64,000 nucleotides of DNA, taken from assembly GCA_964400285.1 (NCBI GenBank), contig CAYNTK010000009.1, positions 56,417-120,416 of the forward strand, read 5' to 3'. Under the pieces are notes generated by a model that was not told the DNA's origin, did not search any database, and saw only the letters and a program-made list of their open reading frames with translations. Of the stretch, positions 1-8,361 are shown piece by piece. Every line of letters begins with the position of its first letter. Positions within the stretch are counted from its first letter, which is position 1. A program made the position numbers and the translations under genes. The stretch is from FEN-1279 sp964400285 (GTDB lineage Bacteria > Bacteroidota > Ignavibacteria > Tepidaquicellales > Tepidaquicellaceae).

Positions 1-411
1 AGAACGCTTAGGAACGATTACCCCACAATCGAACAAAATGAACTTAAAGAACTCGATAAAACGTATAGTCTCTCTTCGGGCATCAAACAACCCTCGCAAA
101 TTCCTGTTTCTATGGCTAAAGAAAAAATGTTAATAGAGGATTCTATTTTGGTTACGAAAATCGAAAATATTATAAATAAGATAAAATCAGATAAGACAAA
201 TAAAATTGCGGAGAAATTTAACTCGATGAGTTTTGATTTGAACCGCTCTGTATCGGCACTTGCAACATCAAAAAAATGGAATGAAAACGAAACACAATTT
301 GTTAAATTTGTTACAACTGACCCGAAAAGTAAAGGATTCAAAACGTCTGTAATTTCACTTAGCTCTGAAGACTGGGGTATGATTTATAATTATGCAAAAT
401 CATTATTTTGA
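1..411 (+). CDS. C-terminal part of an unrecognised protein (truncated by window edge)
   Basis: The frame is open from the first base to the stop at 409-411, so only the last 136 residues are seen. They are hydrophilic and rich in Lys, Asn and Ser, with no membrane span, no CxxCH heme motif and no domain I recognise. The coding region reaches the respiratory operon directly, 11 bases before the SCO start, so it may be the preceding operon member. An internal ATG at 112 exists, but the reading frame runs open through it. Function unknown. Confidence 0.6.
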   Translation, partial: RTLRNDYPTIEQNELKELDKTYSLSSGIKQPSQIPVSMAKEKMLIEDSILVTKIENIINKIKSDKTNKIAEKFNSMSFDLNRSVSALATSKKWNENETQFVKFVTTDPKSKGFKTSVISLSSEDWGMIYNYAKSLF

Positions 412-422
412 AAATTTCTAAA

Positions 423-1211
423 ATGAAAAAATTAATTTTGATAATAGTTTTATTTTTTATAGTTAACTTAGTTCTTGCGGGCGATGATAAGAAATCTCCC
501 GTTGGGATAGATGAAAAACTTGGACAGAAAGTCCCGGGTGATATTACTTTATTTGATGAAACGGGAAAACCTGTAAAACTCTTTGATGTAACTAATGGGA
601 AACCTGTAATATTAACCCTTGTTTATTATAGGTGTCCCGGAATTTGTAGCCCTTTGCTTACCGAATTAACCCACATCATAGATAAGCTCGACCTTCAGGC
701 GGGAAAGGATTATAATATTGTTACCGTAAGCTTTAATACTTCAGAAGATTATATTATGGCGGCAGAGAAAAAGAAAAATTATTTCGGACTTTTAAAAGTT
801 AAAAAACTTTCCGAAAATGACTGGAGATTTTTAACGGCTGACAGTATTAACATTGCAAGAATTACTAATGCCGTAGGTTTCAGATATATAAAAGAAGGAA
901 ATGATTTTGTACACTCGGGAGCTTTGACAATGCTAAGCCCCGATTTGAAAATTACACGCTACTTATACGGCACAGAGTATCTTCCATTTGATGTTAAGAT
1001 GGCACTGATGGAAGCATCGGAGGGAAAAATCGGCTCACCGATTTCGAAGATAGCGAAATTATGTTACAGTTATGATGCAGAGGGAAGAAAATATGTCTTG
1101 AACGTTACAAGAATTGCCGGTGGGGGTATATTATTTCTTATAATTACGTTTGCGGTGATACTTGTTGTTACCAAAAGGAAGAAGAAGGATTTAAATATTA
1201 ACGCAAATTAA
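423..1211 (+). CDS. SCO1/SenC-family copper chaperone for cytochrome c oxidase
   Basis: A 262-residue thioredoxin-fold copper protein that matures the CuA centre of oxidase subunit II. An N-terminal hydrophobic signal or anchor (residues 1-19) is followed by the SCO copper site: Cys71-x3-Cys75 in the context YRCPGICS, with the third ligand His164 (FVHSG). A C-terminal membrane span (about 233-253) is followed by a basic tail, which would anchor the domain on the periplasmic face. An in-frame TTG at 408 overlaps the upstream gene. I chose the ATG at 423 because the signal peptide begins there. It is first in the oxidase operon, 2 bases before subunit I. Confidence 0.92.
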   Translation: MKKLILIIVLFFIVNLVLAGDDKKSPVGIDEKLGQKVPGDITLFDETGKPVKLFDVTNGKPVILTLVYYRCPGICSPLLTELTHIIDKLDLQAGKDYNIVTVSFNTSEDYIMAAEKKKNYFGLLKVKKLSENDWRFLTADSINIARITNAVGFRYIKEGNDFVHSGALTMLSPDLKITRYLYGTEYLPFDVKMALMEASEGKIGSPISKIAKLCYSYDAEGRKYVLNVTRIAGGGILFLIITFAVILVVTKRKKKDLNINAN

Positions 1212-1213
1212 AA

Positions 1214-2815
1214 ATGAACGAAATATCATATCTAAAATACGAAGGGAAACACAAAGGATTAGCGGGATGGCTTCTTTCAACAGACCATAAGAGAATCGGA
1301 ATAATGTATCTTGCCGCAATGATTATATTTTTTTTGACGGCTGTTATTTTTGGCATTATGATGAAATTGGAAATGCTGACCCCGGGCAGAACTATTATGG
1401 GTCCGCAGATGTATAATTCCCTGTTTACACTGCACGGCGTAATAATGATTTTTCTTTTTATTATTCCCGGAATTCCCGCAGTATTCGGAAATTTCTTTCT
1501 TCCGATTATGCTTGGGGCAAAAGATGTAGCGTTTCCAAGATTAAATTTACTATCGTGGTATTTTTATATCATCGGTGCATTTATGGTATTGGGTTCTTTG
1601 CTTTTCGGTGGTGGACCGATTGATACAGGTTGGACATTCTATGTGCCTTATAGTATAAGAACAAATACAAATGTTTCATTTGCAGTTTTTGCAGCGTTTA
1701 TTCTGGGATTTTCTTCTATACTTACAGGACTAAATTTTATTACAACAATTCATCGTCTTAGGGCGCCGGGAATGACATGGTTTAAAATGCCATTATTTGC
1801 GTGGGGTTTATATTCTTCTTCGTGGATACAATTGCTTGCAACTCCTATTTTAGGGATAACATTACTTCTTATAATTCTTGAAAGAGTGTTTGGCGTCGGT
1901 ATATTTGACCCCGCTTTAGGCGGTGACCCGCTTTTATATCAACATTTGTTTTGGATATATTCTCACCCGGCAGTTTATATTATGATACTTCCCGCTATGG
2001 GTCTTGTGTCGGAAATTATACCGACCTTTTCCAAGAAAAACATTTTTGGCTATGGACCGATTGCTATGTCAAGTTTAGCGATTGCATTCGTTGGTTATCT
2101 CGTCTGGGGGCATCATATGTTTTCAAGTGGAATCAGCGATACTTCGAGAGCAATATTTTCCTTACTTACTTTTCTTGTCGCAATTCCAAGTGGTGTGAAA
2201 GTCTTTAACTGGGTAGCAACACTTTATAAGGGTTCGATTGATTTAAGAGCACCATTGTTATTTGTTTTAATCTTTATTATCGTTTTCTCGATTGGAGGGC
2301 TGACAGGGTTGGTACTGGGTTCTTTGAATACCGATATACATTTGACGGATACTTATTTTGTCGTGGCCCATTTTCATTATGTTATGTTTGGCGGAATGGG
2401 AACATTATTCTTTGCAGCTTTGCATTATTGGTTTCCCAAAATGTTCGGAAAAACATATAACGAGAAAATAGCAATGATAGGAGCATGGATTTTTGCAATA
2501 GGTTTTAATATTCTTTATTTTCCTATGTTTGTAATGGGTTATCTGGGAATGCCGAGAAGATATTACGATTATCTTCCCGAGTTTAAAAATTACCATATTG
2601 TTTCTACCGTCGGTTCGTGGATAATGGTCTTGGGTATTTTGATAATACTTTTCAATTTATTAAAAGGATTTTTAAAGAAGGAAATGATTAAAGAGATAAA
2701 TCCTTGGGGTGGGACAACTCTTGAGTGGACTGTTCCAACTCCTCCACCGGTCGAGAATTTTGATAAGATACCGACAATTACAAAAGGTCCTTACGAAAGA
2801 GAAGAACACAAATAA
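1214..2815 (+). CDS. ctaD: Cytochrome c oxidase subunit I, A2-type heme-copper oxidase
   Basis: A 533-residue catalytic subunit with about 12-13 membrane spans. It reduces O2 and pumps protons. Low-spin heme ligand His74 lies in LHGVIM. The CuB site is His251 in YSHPAVY, with Tyr255 as the cross-linked Tyr, plus His300-His301 in WGHHMF. Heme ligands His386 and His388 lie in AHFHYVMF. The D-channel Glu of A1 oxidases (HPEVY) is Ala253 here, and Tyr249-Ser250 precede the His. This is the signature of the A2 subfamily, as in Thermus and Rhodothermus caa3 enzymes. It sits between the SCO chaperone and subunit III. Confidence 0.97.
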   Translation: MNEISYLKYEGKHKGLAGWLLSTDHKRIGIMYLAAMIIFFLTAVIFGIMMKLEMLTPGRTIMGPQMYNSLFTLHGVIMIFLFIIPGIPAVFGNFFLPIMLGAKDVAFPRLNLLSWYFYIIGAFMVLGSLLFGGGPIDTGWTFYVPYSIRTNTNVSFAVFAAFILGFSSILTGLNFITTIHRLRAPGMTWFKMPLFAWGLYSSSWIQLLATPILGITLLLIILERVFGVGIFDPALGGDPLLYQHLFWIYSHPAVYIMILPAMGLVSEIIPTFSKKNIFGYGPIAMSSLAIAFVGYLVWGHHMFSSGISDTSRAIFSLLTFLVAIPSGVKVFNWVATLYKGSIDLRAPLLFVLIFIIVFSIGGLTGLVLGSLNTDIHLTDTYFVVAHFHYVMFGGMGTLFFAALHYWFPKMFGKTYNEKIAMIGAWIFAIGFNILYFPMFVMGYLGMPRRYYDYLPEFKNYHIVSTVGSWIMVLGILIILFNLLKGFLKKEMIKEINPWGGTTLEWTVPTPPPVENFDKIPTITKGPYEREEHK

Positions 2816-2848
2816 CAAATAGTAAATAACAAAAAATGATTTTATTTA

Positions 2849-3481
2849 ATGGAAAACGAATTAGCAATTAAAAATAAAAATTTAGAACATACACATCGTG
2901 ATGACGTTGGCTCCAAAATGGGGATGTGGCTGTTTCTTTTTACAGAGCTTATTCTTTTTGGAGGAATGTTTATTCTTTATGCGAGTTATAGGTTTATGTA
3001 TCCCGATAATTTTCATATTGCTGCATCGAGACTCGATACTATGATAGGAACGGTTAATACGATTATTCTTCTGACAAGCAGTCTTACCGCCGTTCTTGCT
3101 CTTGCTGCTTTACAAAAGAAACAAAAATTATTCAGTATTTATTTGCTGGGTTTTACGATTTTATGCGGGGGAGCATTTTTAATTAACAAATATTTCGAAT
3201 GGAGCACAAAGATTCATCACGGCCTGTATCCACGAGGTCCCGAAATGGCAAATCTATCCGATGGCGAAGTTATATTTTATGGTCTGTACTATGTTATGAC
3301 GGGGTTGCACGCTTTGCACGTAATAGTTGGTTTGATTTTTTTAACCATTATGATTCTGTTTATTTACAAAGATAGAATTACCTATGATAATAACCAGAAA
3401 CTTGAAAACGCAGGGTTATACTGGCATCTTGTGGATATAATCTGGATTTTCTTATTCCCATTATTTTATTTGATACATTAA
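2849..3481 (+). CDS. ctaE: Cytochrome c oxidase subunit III
   Basis: A 210-residue membrane subunit with about five spans. The conserved core motifs are the GLHALHVIVG helix (about residues 152-161) and the C-terminal YWHLVDIIWIFLFP helix. The short five-helix form is usual for caa3-type enzymes; mitochondrial-type subunit III has seven helices. It lies 33 bases after subunit I and 4 bases before subunit IV, so it is co-transcribed. The non-catalytic role in stability and proton uptake is known from the family. Confidence 0.95.
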   Translation: MENELAIKNKNLEHTHRDDVGSKMGMWLFLFTELILFGGMFILYASYRFMYPDNFHIAASRLDTMIGTVNTIILLTSSLTAVLALAALQKKQKLFSIYLLGFTILCGGAFLINKYFEWSTKIHHGLYPRGPEMANLSDGEVIFYGLYYVMTGLHALHVIVGLIFLTIMILFIYKDRITYDNNQKLENAGLYWHLVDIIWIFLFPLFYLIH

Positions 3482-3485
3482 TTTT

Positions 3486-3782
3486 ATGGAAAATACACAC
3501 AGTCATTCAACAAATTATAATATTTACATCCTGGTTTGGATGGGATTAGTCGTCTTAACAACATTGACGGTTGCCATTGCGGGTTTAGATTTGGCATACC
3601 TTACTGTTGCTGTTGCTTTGGCTATTGCAACAACAAAATCATTACTTGTTGCAAATTATTTTATGCACGTGAAAAGCGATTCGAGAGTTTTTAAAGTTTT
3701 TATTCTTGTTTGCATTGTGATATTTTTAACAATGATAATTTTAACTTTTTTTGATTTAATTTTTAGAAACCCCGTGAAATGA
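3486..3782 (+). CDS. ctaF: Cytochrome c oxidase subunit IV (prokaryotic small subunit)
   Basis: A 98-residue protein with a short His-rich N-terminus (HSHS) and three membrane spans. The conserved segment ATTKSLLVANYFMHVK (about residues 48-63) is typical of the bacterial oxidase subunit IV family. It follows subunit III by 4 bases and overlaps subunit II by 4 bases, which suggests translational coupling. The family is thought to stabilise the CuB region during assembly; nothing in this sequence tests that. Confidence 0.88.
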   Translation: MENTHSHSTNYNIYILVWMGLVVLTTLTVAIAGLDLAYLTVAVALAIATTKSLLVANYFMHVKSDSRVFKVFILVCIVIFLTMIILTFFDLIFRNPVK

Positions 3783-4423
3783 GACAAAATATAGCACAAC
3801 AGGTAGATACTACATTTTTTATAATAGTCGGGATTTCCATTTTCTTTTTGCTGATGATAGCGGTTAGTATGATTTATTTTGTTGTTAAGTATAATAAAAA
3901 AAGAAATCCTAAACCATCTAATATAGAAGGCAATAATAAACTTGAAATTTTATGGACTGTTATTCCTACATTGCTTGCACTTGGAATGTTTTTTTCCGGG
4001 TATGCAGGATTTAAAAATATGAGAAATGCACCGGAAGATTCATTTACAATAAAAGTAATCGGAAAAATGTGGGTCTGGAATTTCGAATATCTTAACGGAA
4101 AGAAAACAGACACTCTTTATGTTCCTCTTTCTAAACCGATTAAAATGGAGATAACCTCTACAGATGTTAATCATAGTTTTTATATACCTTCTTTTAGGGT
4201 TAAAGAAGATGCAATCCCAGGGAGAAAAAACTATTTGTGGTTTCAACCGACCGCATTAGGTTCTTTTAATATCGAATGTGCAGAATACTGTGGACTCAAC
4301 CACTCTGCTATGTATTCAAAGGTAGTAGTAATGCCCGACTCAGAATTTGACAAATGGTATAACACCCCGGATGTTCCCGATAGTTTAAAAACCCGGAAGG
4401 ATTCAACTGATTTAATAAAATAA
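3779..4423 (+). CDS. ctaC: Cytochrome c oxidase subunit II with CuA site
   Basis: A 214-residue subunit that accepts electrons from cytochrome c. Two N-terminal membrane helices (about 15-37 and 57-77) are followed by a periplasmic cupredoxin domain. All CuA ligands are present: His132 (DVNHSF), Cys167, Glu169, Cys171, His175 and Met178 in the CAEYCGLNHSAM block. There is no fused C-terminal cytochrome c domain, unlike true caa3 subunit II. The heme domain of the last gene in this operon may substitute for it. Subunit II comes after I, III and IV here, instead of first. Confidence 0.96.
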   Translation: MRQNIAQQVDTTFFIIVGISIFFLLMIAVSMIYFVVKYNKKRNPKPSNIEGNNKLEILWTVIPTLLALGMFFSGYAGFKNMRNAPEDSFTIKVIGKMWVWNFEYLNGKKTDTLYVPLSKPIKMEITSTDVNHSFYIPSFRVKEDAIPGRKNYLWFQPTALGSFNIECAEYCGLNHSAMYSKVVVMPDSEFDKWYNTPDVPDSLKTRKDSTDLIK

Positions 4424-5361
4424 TGAATAAGCTGACAAGCGAAAATATAACCACTTTAACACCTGTACAGTTTTTATTGACTTATATTTCGGGTAAAATG
4501 TCTTTGATTGCCGAAATTGTTAAACTTCGCATTACTGTAATGGTTTCTTTAACCACCGCTCTCAGCTATTTCGTTGGAATTAGTAAACTTACATTTGATT
4601 TTATTTTTCCGGTAGTTGGAATTCTTTTACTTGCCTGTAGTTCTGCGGCACTGAATCAATTTCAAGAAAGATATACGGACGCTCTTATGGACAGGACACG
4701 AAACAGACCGATACCATCTGGAAAAATTAAAAGCATTAATGTTTTATTAATTACGTTAATACTTCTTTTGCTTGGCTCTTTGATATTAATTCTTAAAACA
4801 AATCTTACGACTTTATTAATTGGCTTGCTGACTTTTTATTGGTACAACGGGGTATATACGCCTCTGAAAAAAAAGTTTTCTCTCGCAATAATTCCGGGTT
4901 CTTTGGTGGGAGCTCTTCCTCCGCTTGCAGGCTGGGCTGCTACAGGACAAAACATTTTTGACAATAAAATATTATTTGTATCTTTTTATTTTTTCGTATG
5001 GCAGATTCCGCATTTCTGGCTTTTGCTTTTGGTGCACGGAAAAGATTTTTCAAAAGGAGGTTTTCCTGTGTTAACAGACAGGATGAGCAGAAAAAGCATT
5101 TCAATCGTTACTTTTTCGATGCTTATTGTAACCGTTTTAATTTCTGTATCAATTCCTTTTTTTAATATTTTAAATTTTTATGTTTCTTATATATTGCTAT
5201 TGGGTTTTTCCGTTTTTATGATTTTTATTGCATTTAAATTTCTAAAATCGGATTTATCCAAAAAAGAAATTGTAAAAACTTTTATTGGGATTAATATTTT
5301 TACTTTGTGTTTTATTACACTACTCGTATTCGATAAATTTATTTTTTTAATGTTTAAATGA
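4423..5361 (+). CDS. ctaB: Protoheme IX farnesyltransferase (heme O synthase)
   Basis: A 312-residue UbiA-superfamily prenyltransferase with about nine membrane spans. It adds farnesyl to heme b to make heme O for the oxidase. The Asp-rich motif region reads DALMDRTRNRPIPSG (from about residue 86). The second conserved loop contains YTPLKKK, and WQIPHFW follows near residue 195. The start codon overlaps the subunit II stop by one base. No heme A synthase (ctaA) is visible in the window, so whether the oxidase carries heme O or heme A cannot be decided here. Confidence 0.95.
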   Translation: MNKLTSENITTLTPVQFLLTYISGKMSLIAEIVKLRITVMVSLTTALSYFVGISKLTFDFIFPVVGILLLACSSAALNQFQERYTDALMDRTRNRPIPSGKIKSINVLLITLILLLLGSLILILKTNLTTLLIGLLTFYWYNGVYTPLKKKFSLAIIPGSLVGALPPLAGWAATGQNIFDNKILFVSFYFFVWQIPHFWLLLLVHGKDFSKGGFPVLTDRMSRKSISIVTFSMLIVTVLISVSIPFFNILNFYVSYILLLGFSVFMIFIAFKFLKSDLSKKEIVKTFIGINIFTLCFITLLVFDKFIFLMFK

Positions 5362-5385
5362 TAATCAAAAAATTGTAAAACAGAT

Positions 5386-6723
5386 ATGAATTTTCTCGAT
5401 AAATTTGTGATTCCATCAGGTGCTGAGCATATTGCACTGCTAAATATTTTGCAAATTCTAACAATGCTCATTTTTCTTCCGTATATGGGAATGATTTTAG
5501 GTGGGACAGTAATGTCGGTTTATTTTAACAATAAAGGGAAAAAAGAAAACAATCCACTTTTTATTCGTTTTGCAAAAGATATAATCGACAAGCTTTTAGC
5601 GAAAAAGAGTACAGGCTTTGGATTTGTAGTGCTACCCATTGCAACGATTACTATTATTTATTCTCAGTTTCTGATGAATGCAAAAATTATTACTGTTAAT
5701 TTTTTGGCTTTTTCAACTTTGTTTTATTTGATGTCACTGTTGATAATATACAGGTATAAAAATTCATTTTTGGAAAATATTCCGCAAAGTAGATTATTTA
5801 AATTTTTCAGATCAACGGTAAAAAATGAAATTACCGAAGAAGTAAAAAATTCCATTATTCCTTCACGCTCCGCTTATGCTTATCTTGGATTATTCACTTT
5901 ATTAGTTGGCTTATTTTTATTTGTATGTGGAACAACGGTTGTTTCCCAACCATCGAGATGGAATACAACGGGTGTTTTGAAAACGATTTTTTCTTTACCG
6001 GTTTGGCTAAATTATTTTTATTTAATCTTTGCGTCTTTTGCAATCGCCGGAGGAGCAATTCTTTATTTGTTCTTTGTGTGGCAGGGTGGGATAAAAGATA
6101 TAAACGAAGATTATACAAAACTCGTGAAAAGCAACGTTGTCCCGTTAACTTTAGTATCCTCGATTCTTCAGCCTCTGTTTTTGTTCGGTGGAATTGTATT
6201 GTTGCCTGCCTCAGCAATGTCTTCATCAGTTTATGTATATATTGTGTTTGCATTCATAAGTGTTTTAATTGTAAGTAATCTTTTATTCGGGATATATAAA
6301 AATTCCGAAATGCGTTATGCAGGTGCTGTGTTTTTCATTATGTTTTTAACTTTTACTTTTACTGCTGTAAAAGACCAATTGGTACTAGGAAACTCAGTTA
6401 AAGAACATCTGTATACTGTATATCACAAAGCCGAAGATTACAACAAACAAAAATCTTCACTTGTTATTACGAGTACGGGTGTAGATGCGGAACAAATATT
6501 CAACCAAAAATGTGTTGCCTGTCATAAGTTCGATGTGAAACTTGTCGGTCCCCCTTATAAGGAAACGGTTCCCAAATATAACGGTGACGTGGCAAAGCTT
6601 GCGGATTATATTTTTAATCCAACAAAAATAAATCCGGATTATCCCTCTATGCCGAACCAGGGGTTAAAAAAGAAAGAAGCCGAAGCTATGGCAAAATGGC
6701 TGATAGAAAAAGTCGGAAAATAA
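5386..6723 (+). CDS. Multi-span membrane protein with C-terminal monoheme cytochrome c domain
   Basis: A 445-residue protein. About eight hydrophobic helices occupy residues 15-350. A soluble domain of about 75 residues follows, with heme-binding CVACH at 376-380 and a likely distal ligand Met422 in SMPNQGL. It is the last gene of the oxidase operon, 24 bases after ctaB. Because subunit II lacks its own cytochrome domain, this protein is a plausible membrane-tethered electron donor to CuA. The membrane part resembles no family I can name with certainty. The role is inferred from context; the heme site is directly visible. Confidence 0.8.
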   Translation: MNFLDKFVIPSGAEHIALLNILQILTMLIFLPYMGMILGGTVMSVYFNNKGKKENNPLFIRFAKDIIDKLLAKKSTGFGFVVLPIATITIIYSQFLMNAKIITVNFLAFSTLFYLMSLLIIYRYKNSFLENIPQSRLFKFFRSTVKNEITEEVKNSIIPSRSAYAYLGLFTLLVGLFLFVCGTTVVSQPSRWNTTGVLKTIFSLPVWLNYFYLIFASFAIAGGAILYLFFVWQGGIKDINEDYTKLVKSNVVPLTLVSSILQPLFLFGGIVLLPASAMSSSVYVYIVFAFISVLIVSNLLFGIYKNSEMRYAGAVFFIMFLTFTFTAVKDQLVLGNSVKEHLYTVYHKAEDYNKQKSSLVITSTGVDAEQIFNQKCVACHKFDVKLVGPPYKETVPKYNGDVAKLADYIFNPTKINPDYPSMPNQGLKKKEAEAMAKWLIEKVGK

Positions 6724-6774
6724 CATAAATATAATAATTCAGTTTTTGATTTTTAGTTTTAGCGAAGTCAATTT

Positions 6775-7089
6775 ATGGAAAACGAGCAGTTAATTAAAAG
6801 AAAAAAAAACACAAAAATTATTTTAATAATTTCTACTATATTTTTTGCGCTTTCTGTTATTCCTTCGTTATTCGCAGCCGTGATGTCGGTTATGATTTTC
6901 GATTCCGGAGTAACGACTACCCGAATAATTTTCTATTCTTTTATCGTATCATATCCGTTGATTTGTCTGCTTTCCTTCCTATCGTGGTTATTTTATGGTT
7001 TTGGAAAATATACTGTTGCTATATTTATTAGTCTTTTACCTCTGCTTAACGTTGTATTTTTACTTTTAACGGCAATTTTTTTAAGCTAA
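6775..7089 (+). CDS. Small three-span membrane protein, unknown
   Basis: A 104-residue protein with a basic N-terminus (KRKKNTK) followed by three hydrophobic segments (about 14-38, 47-70 and 78-102). It follows the cytochrome gene by 51 bases on the same strand and could be the end of that operon, though no shared motif ties it to respiration. It converges with the lipoprotein gene that ends 4 bases downstream. No known family recognised. Confidence 0.6.
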   Translation: MENEQLIKRKKNTKIILIISTIFFALSVIPSLFAAVMSVMIFDSGVTTTRIIFYSFIVSYPLICLLSFLSWLFYGFGKYTVAIFISLLPLLNVVFLLLTAIFLS

Positions 7090-7093
7090 AAAA

Positions 7094-7477
7094 TTATTCC
7101 AACTTTGAAAACACAAAAGATTTATCATCGGGGTCTTTGAGGCTCATTCTTTTACTGCTTTCCATTTTTATTTTAAACTCCCCCTTTGCTCCTGTTGAAG
7201 GGTGTATTACCTCGAGTACGAGATTATCACCGTCTTCGGATTTAAAGGTATATGGTAGTTCTATCTTATCGAGTGGTTCTCCGTGTACCGTTCCCGTTGC
7301 AATAATATTTTCTTTCGTAAACTCGTAAAAAATTTCCGTTTCAAGACCCTTTGGCATCCCGGCAATACTATCCGCTTTCCATTTCCCGATAATATTCTTT
7401 GAAGGGCTTTTTGAACAGCTTGATAAAGTAACTAATACTAATCCCAAAAGGATTAATGGTAGCAAAAAATTTTTCAT
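7094..7477 (-). CDS. Small lipoprotein, lipocalin-like fold possible
   Basis: A 127-residue protein. A lipoprotein signal peptide ends in LSSC, with Cys21 as the lipidated residue. The mature part opens with IIGKWKAD, and the alternation of short hydrophobic strands resembles lipocalin-like stress or copy-number lipoproteins of Bacteroidota. That fold assignment is only an impression. It starts 6 bases after the stop of the upstream secreted-protein gene, so the two are probably co-transcribed. Confidence 0.65.
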   Translation of the reverse strand: MKNFLLPLILLGLVLVTLSSCSKSPSKNIIGKWKADSIAGMPKGLETEIFYEFTKENIIATGTVHGEPLDKIELPYTFKSEDGDNLVLEVIHPSTGAKGEFKIKMESSKRMSLKDPDDKSFVFSKLE

Positions 7478-7483
7478 AAGAAT

Positions 7484-8329
7484 TTATTTAATTTTAAATT
7501 CTTCTTTTAATATTTTTAAAAATTTATCTTTATCGGGGCATTTATATGTCTTATCGATTAATTCATATCCTCTTTTAACTTCACCAATGGAACGATAACA
7601 CTCGGTTATAGCAGCAAGTATAGTTTTCACCGAGCCAGCATCAGTATTGAAGGTGTCTTCGTCTTTTCCATAACACTCAAATCCTGCTTTAGTAAATTCA
7701 TCTAAATCTGCTTTTAATTCATCTATATAAGACCTTACTATGTTAGGATATTCTTTAGTTACATCAATAAACTTGTTTTTCTTTATCCTATAAACTCTTG
7801 GCGGAAAACGGGTTTCGGCATAATTAGTAAATGCATAAGCAAACATATCTGTTCCTGTGTGTATTTCTAACACTCTGTCTTTTTCAATATCATCAATACT
7901 ATACCAAGCGTTACCCAGGAAAAGTGTATCTGATATATAGAACTTATCATTATTAAATATACCAATAAAAAGTATGACGCAGCAATGAGCTCCACCAGTG
8001 TAAGAACTTATTAATAGAAGATTTTTCCCATCTCCGTTAAAATTATAAACATTCATAGTATCAATCCAACCATCAAAACTCGTATTTGATATCTCACTAT
8101 TTTTATAATTGACTTTTAAAACAGAACACCATTCGCTTGTATCGTAATGGGTTTGGAATACATATTCTCCGAAAATTAATTTTATATCCTTTACATTTGG
8201 GTAAAAATTACTTTCGGATAAGCTATCTACTTGTGAATACAAAGTGTTTGAAAATAGAATAAATAATAAAAACAAATAAAAATTCTTTATCACAGTATTT
8301 ATATTCAAGAGAGCATTTCTTTTATTCAT
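7484..8329 (-). CDS. Secreted protein of unknown function
   Basis: A 281-residue protein with a signal peptide (hydrophobic stretch about residues 16-31, cleavage probably near LYSQ). The body contains GGAHCC near residue 114 and several acidic patches but no catalytic motif I recognise. It lies between a lipoprotein gene and an HtrA-like protease gene on the same strand, with gaps of 6 and 32 bases, suggesting a three-gene envelope operon. Family not recognised. Confidence 0.65.
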   Translation of the reverse strand: MNKRNALLNINTVIKNFYLFLLFILFSNTLYSQVDSLSESNFYPNVKDIKLIFGEYVFQTHYDTSEWCSVLKVNYKNSEISNTSFDGWIDTMNVYNFNGDGKNLLLISSYTGGAHCCVILFIGIFNNDKFYISDTLFLGNAWYSIDDIEKDRVLEIHTGTDMFAYAFTNYAETRFPPRVYRIKKNKFIDVTKEYPNIVRSYIDELKADLDEFTKAGFECYGKDEDTFNTDAGSVKTILAAITECYRSIGEVKRGYELIDKTYKCPDKDKFLKILKEEFKIK

Positions 8330-8361
8330 AAATATTTTTTAAAATTTAGAAAAATGATTTA

